Under the pieces are notes generated by a model. It had not been told where the DNA came from and searched no databases. It saw only the letters and a program-made list of their open reading frames with translations. A stretch of 38,206 nt of DNA from Treponema sp. (lineage in GTDB: Bacteria > Spirochaetota > Spirochaetia > Treponematales > Treponemataceae). Of this stretch, positions 7,725-15,198 are shown one piece after another. Position numbers and translations under genes: made by a program. Each line of letters starts with the position of its first letter. Position 1 is the stretch's first letter. The stretch spans positions 1 to 38,206 of the forward strand of contig JAILRG010000026.1 in the NCBI GenBank assembly GCA_024698325.1, given 5' to 3'.

Positions 7725-8459
7725 TCAGTCTGCCTGGAGAAGCGCTGTCAGAAGCTCATTTGTGGTGCGGATAAGCTCTGTCGCGCCATTTTTAAGGAGA
7801 AACTGTTCGTCGCGGAATCCCCAGGTGACGCTTAGGCAGCGGACACCGGCATTCCGTGCGGTGGCAATGTCGACGTCGCTGTCGCCGATGTATACCGTGC
7901 TGGAAGCAGGTGCATCAAACTCCTGCATAACGTGCAGGACGCTGTCTGGAGCTGGCTTTCTGCGGATGCCGTCCCGTTCGCCGACAGCATAGTCAAACAG
8001 GCCGGGAAAGTAGCGCGCGCATAATGCCTGCACGCCGTAGTCTGCCTTGTTTGAAACGACGGCAGTTTTTATGCCGTGACTGCGCAGGGTAGAGAGTACT
8101 TCCGGAATGCCAGCGTAAGGGCAGGTGCTGTCGGCGCAGTGAATACGGTAGTGTTCGGTAAAAGAGGTGTGAACTGCGTCTAAAAGCGCTTTTGGGACGC
8201 GGCCAGAGTCAGCAGGAGCGCACACGAGAATCCCGTCCATGCGCTCGGTAACGGCCGTGCCGCAGGATGCGCAGACAGCGCGGACGACGAGGTTCCGTAT
8301 GCCGTTTCCGACAAATTGCCGCACTTCGTCCGTGGTGCGCCTTTCAAGCCTGTGTGCCTCGAGCGCAAAGTTTATGCTTGCAGCAAGGTCTGAAAGCGTA
8401 TCTAAAATAGTGCCGTCAAGGTCAAACACGGCAAGAGAGCATGCGTTTGTATGAATCAT
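7725..8459 (-). CDS. HAD-superfamily phosphatase, phosphoglycolate phosphatase-like
   Basis: 244 residues. Motif I is VFDLDGT (residues 11-17, nucleophile Asp13), motif II is TAVVSNK, the motif III lysine is in RKPAPDSV, and motif IV is YIGDSDVD. The helical cap after motif I (LAASINFALEAH) makes it a subclass I HAD enzyme of the Gph/PGMB type. It hydrolyses a small phosphate ester; 2-phosphoglycolate is the usual annotation but substrate cannot be read from sequence. Weak ribosome binding site (AAGG) eight bases before the ATG. It may lie upstream of the ABC genes in the same direction, but a hairpin and a TATAAT box separate them. Confidence 0.85.
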   Translation of the reverse strand: MIHTNACSLAVFDLDGTILDTLSDLAASINFALEAHRLERRTTDEVRQFVGNGIRNLVVRAVCASCGTAVTERMDGILVCAPADSGRVPKALLDAVHTSFTEHYRIHCADSTCPYAGIPEVLSTLRSHGIKTAVVSNKADYGVQALCARYFPGLFDYAVGERDGIRRKPAPDSVLHVMQEFDAPASSTVYIGDSDVDIATARNAGVRCLSVTWGFRDEQFLLKNGATELIRTTNELLTALLQAD

Positions 8460-8573
8460 ATAATCTGCCTTTAGGGAGTGAGTTGTCGACTAGCGGCATC
8501 TCCAGTTTATGCGTGCGGGTTTGTTATATCACAAAAGGCTGCTGCATGCCAGAGACGGCAAAGTGAGTGCGGT

Positions 8574-8603
8574 GACGGATTTGTGCTATAGTTTGATTTT
8601 TTT
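8574..8603 (+). promoter_or_regulatory. Rhamnose-locus regulatory element, copy 1 (before rhaM)
   Basis: GACGGAT, TTGTGCTA (8581-8588), five bases, TGATTTTTTT (8594-8603). The same word order with the same spacing recurs before the ABC operon (11588) and between araC and the kinase gene (22336). The likely -10 (TATCTT, 8630-8635) puts the element centre about 50 bp upstream of transcription. GGATTTGTG (8577-8585) is repeated at 8606-8614. Confidence 0.6.
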
Positions 8604-8670
8604 CTGGATTTGTGTAAAAAACAAAAATGTTATCTTGAAATGAACGTAACCTGATATAGGGGGATTTTTT

Positions 8671-8985
8671 ATGAAAGAACAGGCTTTTAGAATGAAGCTC
8701 AAGCCGGGCTTTGCAGATGAGTACAAAAAACGCCATGACGCAATCTGGCCGGAGCTGAAAAAAGCAATCACCGAAAGCGGTGTATATGATTATTCAATCT
8801 ATCTGGATGAAGAAACGCTGTCTCTTTTTGCAGTGCAGAAAGTAAAGGACGGTGGAAATCCGGATGTGCAGAAAGAAATGGCTATCGTCCGCAAGTGGTG
8901 GGATATGATGGCTGACATCATGGATGTAAATCCTGATAATTCACCGGTGTGCGTAGACCTGCGCCCCATGTTCCATATGGACTAG
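8671..8985 (+). CDS. rhaM: L-rhamnose mutarotase
   Basis: 104 residues, exactly the family length. It interconverts the alpha and beta anomers of L-rhamnose, speeding supply of the form used by the isomerase; cytoplasmic. His22 in RHDAIWPEL corresponds to the conserved active-site histidine, and the WWDMMADIM and DLRPMFHMD end are family hallmarks. GGGGG eight bases before the ATG serves as ribosome binding site. Its stop codon is inside the first hairpin of an unusual RNA-hairpin array (8982-9244). It is transcribed apart from the kinase and aldolase genes 14 kb away, but carries the same upstream element, so co-regulation is likely. Confidence 0.95.
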   Translation: MKEQAFRMKLKPGFADEYKKRHDAIWPELKKAITESGVYDYSIYLDEETLSLFAVQKVKDGGNPDVQKEMAIVRKWWDMMADIMDVNPDNSPVCVDLRPMFHMD

Positions 8986-9244
8986 TTTGGTTTCGACGTC
9001 CATGTCGAAACCAAACTAGGACGGTAACTTCAGTTACCGTCCGTGCATGGATTTGAGCGACGTCCATGTCGCAGAGCATGTGGACATCCGTGTCCATGCA
9101 AACTATGACGATAGCCTTGCTATCGTCGGTGCGTGAAGATAAGCGACATCTATATCGCAATGCATTTGTGCGTCCATGCCCAAACAAACACTGACGGTAG
9201 CGTGGCTACCGTCGACGCATGTGGTTAAGCGACGTCCGTGTCGC
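8982..9244 (+). repeat. Tandem 86-87 bp hairpin array downstream of rhaM
   Basis: After an opening 16-bp perfect hairpin (8982-8997 with 9004-9019, covering the rhaM stop codon), three degenerate units follow, marked by AAAC at 9013, 9100 and 9186. Each unit has hairpin A: GACGGTAACT/AGTTACCGTC (9020-9041), GACGATAGC/GCTATCGTC (9107-9127), GACGGTAGC/GCTACCGTC (9193-9213); and hairpin B of form GCGACRTCYRTRTCGC (9057, 9143, 9229). Stem positions in hairpin A differ between units in a paired way (G-C against A-T), which points to selection on structure. Unit 1 has an extra hairpin, TGGACA/TGTCCA (9081-9096). No coding frame is evident. The 98 bases from 9245 to the GH105 stop hold only the terminator. 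Confidence 0.85.
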
Positions 9245-9271
9245 AGAGCATTTGCATCCGGTTTTGCTTAC

Positions 9272-9312
9272 AAAAACGCCGCGCTCGAAAATCTCGAGCG
9301 CGGCGTTTTTTT
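9272..9312. terminator. Bidirectional terminator between rhaM array and GH105 gene
   Basis: A 17-bp stem: AAAAA then CGCCGCGCTCGA (9272-9288) pairs with TCGAGCGCGGCG then TTTTT (9294-9310), 5-nt loop. A-run and T-run on the two sides let it stop both the rhaM transcript and the convergent GH105 transcript. Confidence 0.9.
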
Positions 9313-9342
9313 ATGACAGCAGGCTTACTGCCTGCCGTATGG

Positions 9343-11520
9343 TTAGCCTTTGTAGGCGTTCAGCTTCAGCATTTCAACACCGGCAAGCAGCGTGATGCCG
9401 ATGCCGTGCGTATTATTCAGCTGAGGCAGCAGGTGCTCGCTGTAATACGTCGGGTTGAATGCAAATTCGCTGCCACGGCAAACGCCGTAGAGGTTGCCTT
9501 TCTTGTCGATTGCAGTGCGTTCCAGTGCGTTCCATGCTTTCATTGCGGCCTTGCGGTAGGCGCTTGTGTCGCCTTCGAACCAGCCGTTGCGGATGCCGCG
9601 GCTGTATGCGCAGATGAACATGGATGTGCAGGAAGATTCCGGGTAGCTTTCGGGCATATTCAGAACCTGGTGCCACATGCCGCTGTCGTCCTGTACGGAA
9701 AGGTAGCCTTCTGCCAGCTCACGGAAGAAGGCAAGCAGTGCAGGGCGTTCTTTGTGGTCTTTTGGCAGAACCTGCAGCAGCTCTGACAGAGAGAAAATCG
9801 TCCAGCCGTTTCCGCGGCCCCACGGAACCCCTGTGTTCATGTCGCGGCGGAAGTCATAGACGTGAGCCATGAGTTTTTTCGCGGGCATGTAGAGGCGTTT
9901 CTTGAAGCCGGCAAACTGACGTGCCGCATCATCGAGAATAGACGGATCCTTTTTGAATGCTGCATAGCGGCACAGGAACGGAACGCTCATGTACAGGTCG
10001 TCTGCCCACATGGTTCCGTTGTGGAAATGATGCATCATGTCCCGGCGCCAGAATGCACCGTCTTCGAGGCGGTCCTGGTGGTGGCAGATGTAGTCGCCGA
10101 CGTAGTCTGCAACGCGGCCGTAGTCGCCGATGTCGCGGTCCTTTGCGGTTTCGAGCATCAGTGAGCCGAATGAGCCGCAGTCGTCAAGGCTGTCGATAGA
10201 TGCCAGCAGGTGATGTACGCAGGTTGCGCCGCCGAAGTGATCCCGGTCAAAAAGAGCGTAATCCAGCGTAGCTACAGATTTCCGTACGTGACGCTCGACA
10301 TAGCTGCCGATAGCGTCGCCCTTTCCTGCTGCTGCAGCCTGGCGTCCGGTTTCGATAAGACCATACAGAGTTACGCCGAGCGGGTAATCCCAGTGACCCC
10401 ACAGCGGGTTTTCATTGTACAGCCGTACCCAGCCGCCGGGGATGTCGATGCGCCACCAGGTTTTTTCGTCACCAGTTCCTGCGAGGCTGTCGGCGGAGAA
10501 CGGGATAAGGTCGCTGTCAGCAGTCTTTGCAAACGGACCTGCGAACATCCAGGGGAAGCGGACGTTGTCTACGAGCAGCGGGTTTTCCAGCTGAACCGGC
10601 TGGCCGCCTGCAGTTACAGAACAGGTGAAGTCAAGGGTTGCACCTGCGCTATAAGATGCGGGAATTGAAAGCAGAACCAGCAGGCTGTGGATGCCGGGGG
10701 CGACGGAGGCTGCAGAATCAGCTTTTTCTCCATCGATGTATACAGTTGCAGCTGTTTCAGACTTTACTGAAACAGCTACGGGAGCCTCGCTGTATGTTAC
10801 GAAGCGGCTGCGGGCTGCGATGCGTTTTCCGGCAAGCGGTGCGGCATCTTCGAAAATGCGTGCGAGCGCACCTGATTTTTCCTCTGCGGCAGTCCATGCC
10901 GGAAGCGGAAGCATTTTTGAAGCAAAACCGCCTTCTGCGTATGCGTCTGCTGACGGCGGGAAGTCTGTAATGTGTTCTCTTGTGGGAGCGCTGTAGTCAA
11001 AGCCTTCCATGCTTTCGTATTCGCTGCGGCCGTGCATAAAGTAGTAGTCGAGCTTTCCGAGCCAGGTGCCGAATTCAGCACCAAAACCGGCCTTTGTCTT
11101 TGTAAAGCGCAGGACGATGTGGTTCCAGCCTTTTTCTGTCGGTAAATCTGTCGTGAACGGCTTGTCTGCGAAGCGTTCGGTCTCGAAGGTGGAGGCAAAT
11201 GCTTCTTTTCCGTTCATCCAGATTTTTACAGGACCGTACGGAATCACCATGAAGCGCAGCATGCCTGCACCCTGCTGGCGGATCTTACCCCAGACATACA
11301 CATAACTGCCTTCTGCGGCATCGGGGAAAAGCATGTTTCCGTCAAATGTGTAGCGGTAATCCTTGTTGCGAATAATACCGTAAGTCGTAAATGGGCGAGC
11401 GGTATATGATTCTTCCGGATTTTCACCCATGTAACGGCCGGCCATAATGGCAAGTGTCTGTGTGATATCTCCGTGTGAGCGGCTGTAAACAGCATCTAAA
11501 TCGTTAAAATAGTATCCCAT
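9343..11520 (-). CDS. GH105 unsaturated rhamnogalacturonyl hydrolase with an extra N-terminal beta domain
   Basis: 725 residues, about twice the single-domain enzymes (YteR, YesR). The C-terminal 370 residues hold the alpha/alpha-barrel: MWADDLYMSVPF (about 501-512, with the acid residue of the WADD motif), PWGRGNGW (about 561-568), and MWHQVLN. This family removes the unsaturated galacturonyl group left by RG lyases. The N-terminal 340 residues look like beta-sandwich carbohydrate-binding or PA14-like modules (YVYVWGKIRQQ, VKIWMNGKEAFAS, ATVYIDGEKA). No signal peptide, so it acts in the cytoplasm on imported products. Divergent from the ABC operon across a 166-bp region that holds one copy of the shared element. 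-10 TATAAT is eight bases before the ATG. Confidence 0.9.
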   Translation of the reverse strand: MGYYFNDLDAVYSRSHGDITQTLAIMAGRYMGENPEESYTARPFTTYGIIRNKDYRYTFDGNMLFPDAAEGSYVYVWGKIRQQGAGMLRFMVIPYGPVKIWMNGKEAFASTFETERFADKPFTTDLPTEKGWNHIVLRFTKTKAGFGAEFGTWLGKLDYYFMHGRSEYESMEGFDYSAPTREHITDFPPSADAYAEGGFASKMLPLPAWTAAEEKSGALARIFEDAAPLAGKRIAARSRFVTYSEAPVAVSVKSETAATVYIDGEKADSAASVAPGIHSLLVLLSIPASYSAGATLDFTCSVTAGGQPVQLENPLLVDNVRFPWMFAGPFAKTADSDLIPFSADSLAGTGDEKTWWRIDIPGGWVRLYNENPLWGHWDYPLGVTLYGLIETGRQAAAAGKGDAIGSYVERHVRKSVATLDYALFDRDHFGGATCVHHLLASIDSLDDCGSFGSLMLETAKDRDIGDYGRVADYVGDYICHHQDRLEDGAFWRRDMMHHFHNGTMWADDLYMSVPFLCRYAAFKKDPSILDDAARQFAGFKKRLYMPAKKLMAHVYDFRRDMNTGVPWGRGNGWTIFSLSELLQVLPKDHKERPALLAFFRELAEGYLSVQDDSGMWHQVLNMPESYPESSCTSMFICAYSRGIRNGWFEGDTSAYRKAAMKAWNALERTAIDKKGNLYGVCRGSEFAFNPTYYSEHLLPQLNNTHGIGITLLAGVEMLKLNAYKG

Positions 11521-11528
11521 AGTGCACG

Positions 11529-11534
11529 ATTATA
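11529..11534 (-). promoter_or_regulatory. -10 box of the GH105 gene
   Basis: TATAAT on the minus strand, predicted transcript start 11522, two bases before the ATG at 11520. The -35 (CGTGTT) is poor, consistent with an activator-dependent promoter. No ribosome binding site is present. Confidence 0.55.
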
Positions 11535-11587
11535 AAATTTTTCATAAAAAAAACACGCAGAAGACCGTCAAAAAAAAGAAAGTCTAT

Positions 11588-11617
11588 GACGGATTTATGC
11601 TATTTAATGATTTTATT
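11588..11617 (+). promoter_or_regulatory. Rhamnose-locus regulatory element, copy 2 (ABC operon / GH105)
   Basis: GACGGAT, TTATGCTA (11595-11602), five bases, TGATTTTATT (11608-11617). It shares the complete GACGGATTT block with copy 1. Its centre is about 49 bp upstream of the predicted ABC-operon start, and it lies about 75 bp from the divergent GH105 ATG. Confidence 0.6.
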
Positions 11618-11642
11618 TTCAATGTTGCCGAATGAAAACTTG

Positions 11643-11648
11643 ATATAG
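11643..11648 (+). promoter_or_regulatory. -10 box of the oligosaccharide ABC operon
   Basis: TATAGT with predicted start near 11655; the -35 position (CAATGT) is weak, as expected for an activated promoter. The leader is about 32 nt with GGAGGG before the ATG. Confidence 0.5.
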
Positions 11649-11686
11649 TAAAAACAATCGAAAATACAAAAATGCAGGAGGGCTTT

Positions 11687-12616
11687 ATGCCGCAACAAAA
11701 AGATTTGGCGAAAAATTCTTTTGCCATCTACTTTAATCAGCACAAATGGCTATATTTCATGATCATACCTGGAGCCATTTATTTCATACTGTTTAAGTAC
11801 GCGCCTATGTTTGGTCTGGTTATGGCTTTTCAGCAGTACAGTCCGTTTAAAGGTATCCTTGGAAGCAAATTTGTTGGTTTCCTCCATTTTAAGACATTCT
11901 TTACCGGTTCTGATTTCTGGATGCTGCTGCGTAATACTTTGTGGCTGTCTTTCCTGAGTATTATTTTCTATTTCCCTGCACCTATCATTCTCGCATTGCT
12001 GTTGAATGAAATGAAGAATCAGATTTTTAAGCGCACAATTCAGACGCTTATCTACGTTCCGCACTTCATTTCTTGGGTTATCGTAGCATCTATTACGTAT
12101 ACGCTGTTCAATACGACAGACGGTGCTGTCAATCAGGCGCTGCAGATTCTGTCTGGCAAAGTCGTGAACTTCCTTGGTCTTCCGGAATATTTCCGTCCGA
12201 TGATTATCGGTCAGCAGATGTGGAAGGAAACCGGCTACGGTACAATCATTTACCTTGCAGCCCTTTCCGGCATTGACGCGGAGCTGTACGAAGCTGCCCG
12301 CGTTGACGGCGCTGGCCGCTGGCGCATGATGTGGTACATCACACTGCCGGCTCTTAAACCTACTATTGTAATCATGTTGATTCTGCGCGTTGGCGGTATT
12401 TTGAGCACAGGCTATGAACAGATTTTCTTGATGCGCAATGCTCTGAACGTTTCTGTCGCTGAAGTTTTCGATACATACGTGTACATGCGCGGTCTTGTAA
12501 ATGCTCAGTACTCTTATAGTACGGCTGCTGGATTGTTCAAGTCTTTGGTTAGCATGATTCTTGTTTTGACCGCTAACTGGACGGCAAAGAAAGCCGGTGA
12601 AACAGGTATTTACTAG
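11687..12616 (+). CDS. Oligosaccharide ABC transporter permease, LplB type
   Basis: 309 residues from the ATG at 11687, preceded by AGGAGGG; a further in-frame ATG at 11672 overlaps that ribosome binding site and is rejected. Six membrane segments, the first at about residues 20-42. The binding-protein-dependent permease loop is AARVDGAGRWRMMWYITLPAL, which docks the ATPase. Family members (LplB, YteP) work with a partner permease and a large lipoprotein to import RG-I or other plant oligosaccharides. The three genes follow here in the usual order. No ATPase gene is present; such systems commonly share an MsmX-like ATPase encoded elsewhere. Confidence 0.9.
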   Translation: MPQQKDLAKNSFAIYFNQHKWLYFMIIPGAIYFILFKYAPMFGLVMAFQQYSPFKGILGSKFVGFLHFKTFFTGSDFWMLLRNTLWLSFLSIIFYFPAPIILALLLNEMKNQIFKRTIQTLIYVPHFISWVIVASITYTLFNTTDGAVNQALQILSGKVVNFLGLPEYFRPMIIGQQMWKETGYGTIIYLAALSGIDAELYEAARVDGAGRWRMMWYITLPALKPTIVIMLILRVGGILSTGYEQIFLMRNALNVSVAEVFDTYVYMRGLVNAQYSYSTAAGLFKSLVSMILVLTANWTAKKAGETGIY

Positions 12617-12628
12617 GAGAAAAATAGA

Positions 12629-13537
12629 ATGGCTAATTTTAATAAACCTCTGAAAGTTCGTGAGAACGCAATGGATAGATTCTGGGATCGCCTGATTATG
12701 GTGTTCCTGATTCTGTGTGCTGCAATTACTGTAGCCCCATTCCTGTATGTTGTTGCTGGTTCATTTGCTACGGAAAAGGAATTGACCGAGCGCGCTTTCT
12801 TCTTGTTTCCGCATACGATTTCTTTCAACGCGTATACCTATATCGCCCGTACCGGCGAAATTTTCCGCGGTTTGAAGAACTCCCTCATCATTACAGTTAT
12901 TGGAACGGTTACTGCATTGTTCTTTACTTCAACATTTGCTTACCCGCTTTCAAAGTATCACTTTAAGGGACGCGTACCGATTCTGAACCTCGTTATCTTC
13001 ACGATGGTTTTCGGTGGCGGTATGATTCCGACATTTATCGTTGTCCGCAGCCTCGGTCTGTATAACCATTTTGCCGCTATCATCCTTCTGGGATGTATCA
13101 GCCCGTTCAACATGGTTATTATGAAGAGCTTTTTCACAGGCATTCCTGTTGATTTGGAAGAAGCTGCGTTCATCGACGGATGTAATGACTGGTCTATTTA
13201 CTGGCGCATTTACCTGCCGCTTTCAAAGCCGGTTCTTGCTTCTATCGGCTTGTTCTGCGCGGTTGGCCTCTGGAACGACTATTTCGGCCCGATGATTTAC
13301 CTGTCTGGAGCTGCAAAAGAAACTGTCCAGATTGTTCTGCGCCGTATCGTTCTTTTGGCATCGGGTGGTGATCAGATTAATGCAACAATGTTCGACTTCG
13401 ATATGCTGGGAACCCCGCCGGATAAGGCAGTTAAGATGGCTGCTACTGTAGTAGCAACTGTTCCGATTCTCTGTGTATATCCGTTCATTCAGAAATACTT
13501 TGCTAAAGGCGTCATGGTTGGTGCTGTAAAAGGCTGA
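12629..13537 (+). CDS. Oligosaccharide ABC transporter permease, LplC/YtcP type
   Basis: 302 residues, second permease of the operon, 12 bp after the first, with AGGAG before the ATG. Six membrane segments; the permease loop is EEAAFIDGCNDWSIYWRIYLPLSKPV. The extended loop between the last two membrane segments (QIVLRRIVLLASGGDQINATMFD) is seen in the YtcP/LplC group. It forms the other half of the transmembrane channel with the 11687 product. The C-terminus KYFAKGVMVGAVKG is the standard ending of this family. Confidence 0.9.
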   Translation: MANFNKPLKVRENAMDRFWDRLIMVFLILCAAITVAPFLYVVAGSFATEKELTERAFFLFPHTISFNAYTYIARTGEIFRGLKNSLIITVIGTVTALFFTSTFAYPLSKYHFKGRVPILNLVIFTMVFGGGMIPTFIVVRSLGLYNHFAAIILLGCISPFNMVIMKSFFTGIPVDLEEAAFIDGCNDWSIYWRIYLPLSKPVLASIGLFCAVGLWNDYFGPMIYLSGAAKETVQIVLRRIVLLASGGDQINATMFDFDMLGTPPDKAVKMAATVVATVPILCVYPFIQKYFAKGVMVGAVKG

Positions 13538-13559
13538 TACCATAAAAATAGGAGGCTAT

Positions 13560-15089
13560 ATGAAAAAGAGTGTTAAGGCTGCAGCTTTGCTGGCTTCTGC
13601 AGCGATGGTTGTGGGTCTTGCTGGTTGTGGTGGAGCAGGCACTGCTGCGACAGGTAAAACAGGTCGCCCGCTTGTTACGTTCATGCTGACAGACTTCGAG
13701 GGAAGCCCGCTTACCGGTGAGCATTCTGACGAAGTAAAGAATAAAGTAGCAGAGTACACAAACACTGATGTTGAATTTCAGTGGGTTGCTAACGACAGCT
13801 ACAGTGAAAAAATTGGTCTTGCCCTGGCAAACCCCTCAGATATGCCGATGGTTATGTCAATCGGCAACTTTAATGCCGCAATCATCGATGCAGCTGAATC
13901 AGGTGCATTCTGGGATTTGAATGAATTTATCTGGGACGAAGAAAAATATCCGAACCTTTCAAAAGCAAACAAGAATGTCTGTCAGAGCCTTACGCTCAAC
14001 GGCAAGCTGATTGGTTTGTACAAGTCTCGCGACATCGGCCGCAACGGTATGGGATACCGCACTGACTGGGCTGAAAAGCTTGGCCTTGGTGTTCCGAAGA
14101 CTGTTGAGGATGTGTACAACATGCTGTATCAGTTTACCTACGGTGATCCGGACGGTAACGGCGTAAAAGATACATACGGTCTTGCAATGTGTAAGCACAC
14201 AGGTCCGTTCGATATCATGCAGACATGGTTCGGCTGTGGTAACGGCTGGGTTGAGCAGAACAACAGAATGGTTCCGGTTCATCAGACAAAGGAATATCAG
14301 GATGCTCTGGACTGGCTCAGAAAGATTTACGAAGACGGTCTGATGGCTCCGGACTGGGCTGTACGCGATACTTCAACATGGGCTGACCAGGTTAAGAAAG
14401 GTGAATCAGGCGTATTCGTAGACGTTATGGACGGCTCACGCCGCATTTGGGATTATTTCGTTAACAACAAAGTTCCGTCAGTTGCAGATCCTTCAAAACT
14501 TGCTTCTATGACGCTGCTTGGTCCGGTAAACGGAAAAACTCAGGCTACAACTGGTTACAACGGCTTCCTTGTTATCACAAAGGCTGCAAAGACTAAGGCT
14601 CAGGTAGAGGCTTGTCTGCACTTCATTGACAAAATGGATGATAACGAAATGCTCCTTCTGACAACCTATGGTCTTGAAGGTGTTAACTATCACGTAGACA
14701 ACGAGGGCTACCTTGTTCAGGACACAATCGGCGACCCGAGCGCTCTTAAAGCATACGGCCCGCTGAACCAGTCACAGGTATTTATCAGTGGTAAGACAAC
14801 TGATCCTGCTCCGAAGGACAACCCGCGCGTTCAGAAACAGAAAGAAGTTGTTAAGCTGAACGAGCAGTATGCTGTGTTCAATCCGGCTCTGGCTTACCTC
14901 GTCAATTCACCGACATATTCAACTCAGGGTGCAATCCTTGACCAGCTGCTTTCAGACGCACGCACGCAGTACATCTGTGGCCGCATCGACAAGAAAGGCC
15001 TCGAAGCTGAATATACAAAATGGAACAAGCAGGGCGGTGAGCACCTTGTTGCCGAAGTAAACGAGCAGTATCAGAAAAATAAAAGATAG
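13560..15089 (+). CDS. Oligosaccharide-binding lipoprotein, LipO/LplA type
   Basis: 509 residues. The signal peptide (residues 1-22) ends in the lipobox LAGC with Cys23, followed by a small Gly/Ala linker, so it is a membrane-anchored binding protein. Size and blocks such as GYRTDWAEKLGLGVPKTVEDV and DPDGNGVKDTYGLA fit the extracellular solute-binding proteins that accompany LplB/LplC permeases. It should select rhamnogalacturonan-derived oligosaccharides, given the lyases encoded next. GGAGG precedes the ATG. A stable hairpin with a T-run after the gene could reduce expression of downstream enzymes relative to this protein, which is normally needed in large amounts. Confidence 0.9.
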   Translation: MKKSVKAAALLASAAMVVGLAGCGGAGTAATGKTGRPLVTFMLTDFEGSPLTGEHSDEVKNKVAEYTNTDVEFQWVANDSYSEKIGLALANPSDMPMVMSIGNFNAAIIDAAESGAFWDLNEFIWDEEKYPNLSKANKNVCQSLTLNGKLIGLYKSRDIGRNGMGYRTDWAEKLGLGVPKTVEDVYNMLYQFTYGDPDGNGVKDTYGLAMCKHTGPFDIMQTWFGCGNGWVEQNNRMVPVHQTKEYQDALDWLRKIYEDGLMAPDWAVRDTSTWADQVKKGESGVFVDVMDGSRRIWDYFVNNKVPSVADPSKLASMTLLGPVNGKTQATTGYNGFLVITKAAKTKAQVEACLHFIDKMDDNEMLLLTTYGLEGVNYHVDNEGYLVQDTIGDPSALKAYGPLNQSQVFISGKTTDPAPKDNPRVQKQKEVVKLNEQYAVFNPALAYLVNSPTYSTQGAILDQLLSDARTQYICGRIDKKGLEAEYTKWNKQGGEHLVAEVNEQYQKNKR

Positions 15090-15131
15090 GCGATAACCCC
15101 GTTTATCAACAGGTACTAGTACATAATTTAA

Positions 15132-15179
15132 GAGCACGTTTTTTCTGCAAACAGCGGTATAAAAACGTGCTCGTTTTTA
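15132..15179 (+). terminator. Intercistronic terminator/attenuator between binding protein and lyase genes
   Basis: GAGCACGTTTTT (15132-15143) pairs with AAAAACGTGCTC (15161-15172), followed by GTTTTTAT. The stem is 12 bp. The next gene has no evident promoter of its own, so partial read-through seems likely. Confidence 0.75.
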
Positions 15180-15198
15180 TAGATAAGGAATAAAAAAT

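Noticed and set aside
8982..9310. Possible CRISPR array
   Set aside because: The units are degenerate, contiguous and palindromic throughout, with no constant repeat separated by unique spacers, and no cas genes are present.
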